7,286 bases of DNA from Alphaproteobacteria bacterium. Lineage in GTDB: Bacteria > Pseudomonadota > Alphaproteobacteria > Rhodobacterales > Rhodobacteraceae. The translations under genes and the position numbers were made by a program. Each line of letters begins with the position of its first letter. The first letter of the stretch is position 1. The stretch covers positions 1 to 7,286 of the forward strand of contig JAUHWJ010000085.1 of the NCBI GenBank assembly GCA_030424705.1, given 5' to 3'. Below are positions 7,067 to 7,286 of this stretch, one piece after another. The notes under the pieces are model-generated. The model did no database searches. It was given only the letters and a program-made list of their open reading frames with translations, and was not told the DNA's origin.

Positions 7067-7286
7067 CTATCGCCAGATCGGCGCCCAGGTGGCGAGAAGA
7101 CCCTGCGCCTTCGATAGAAACCGCCCTGCCCCCTTCGCCGCCCCCTCCCCCGCCGCGAGCCGCTCCACGATCACTTCGGGCGGGCAGGGAAGACCGGTGA
7201 CCGGGTCGCGATAGAGCGGGTATTCGACGAGCGCGGCGTGGACCAGGCGCGCGAGCGTCGGCCGCGCGCGCCGGCGGGCGAGAACC
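7067..7286 (-). CDS. C-terminal end of a probable KpsC/LipB-like capsule polysaccharide protein, partial
   Basis: On the minus strand a frame runs in from the right edge and ends in TAG at 7069-7067, giving 72 residues. The piece contains LVHAALVEYPLYRDPVTGLP followed by CPPEVIVERLAAG, then FLSKAQGLLATWAPIWR at the end. The YPxYxDPxTGxPC pattern followed by a helix and a terminal aromatic segment resembles, from memory, the C-terminus of KpsC/LipB-type capsule polysaccharide proteins of Rhodobacterales. Such proteins are cytoplasmic glycosyltransferases that help build the lipid-linked anchor of exported capsule. Family assignment from 72 residues is tentative, but that the frame is coding is fairly secure: it has natural composition and ends 13 bp from the convergent ribD stop. 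Confidence 0.55.
   Translation of the reverse strand, partial: VLARRRARPTLARLVHAALVEYPLYRDPVTGLPCPPEVIVERLAAGEGAAKGAGRFLSKAQGLLATWAPIWR

Overview
The window is compact, very GC-rich DNA (around 70% by eye) whose coding frames strongly prefer G or C in third codon positions. Gene content and order (glyA, then nrdR and ribD) and the protein sequences fit an alphaproteobacterium, most likely Rhodobacterales or a close relative. This placement is inferred from gene order and protein resemblance, without a database search.

Left part, minus strand (1-1709): a 555-residue alkaline-phosphatase-superfamily hydrolase of the sulfatase / phosphonate monoester hydrolase type. Its stop codon overlaps by ATGA the start of another minus-strand gene, of which only 15 codons lie in the window. 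A 62-bp divergent spacer separates it from the first plus-strand gene, a zinc-less MDR-family oxidoreductase (1772-2818).

Centre, plus strand: after a 125-bp leader comes glyA (serine hydroxymethyltransferase, 2944-4239). It is followed after 2 nt by a membrane-anchored alpha/beta hydrolase (4242-5201). The 300-bp gap up to nrdR is not empty. On the minus strand it holds a 32-codon ORF with a textbook Shine-Dalgarno sequence (5208-5306), plus two small inverted repeats.

Right part, plus strand: nrdR (5502-5969) and ribD (GTG start, 5971-7053) are one nucleotide apart and surely co-transcribed. ribD converges, 13 bp away, on the C-terminal end of a minus-strand gene that resembles the tail of KpsC/LipB-type capsule polysaccharide proteins (7067 to the window edge).

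The core is housekeeping: one-carbon metabolism (GlyA), control of ribonucleotide reductase genes (NrdR) and riboflavin synthesis (RibD). I see no mobile element, CRISPR array, tRNA or rRNA, and no convincing new multi-gene system. The items most worth a second look are the small minus-strand ORF, the mixed active-site signature of the sulfatase-like enzyme, and the inverted repeat upstream of glyA.
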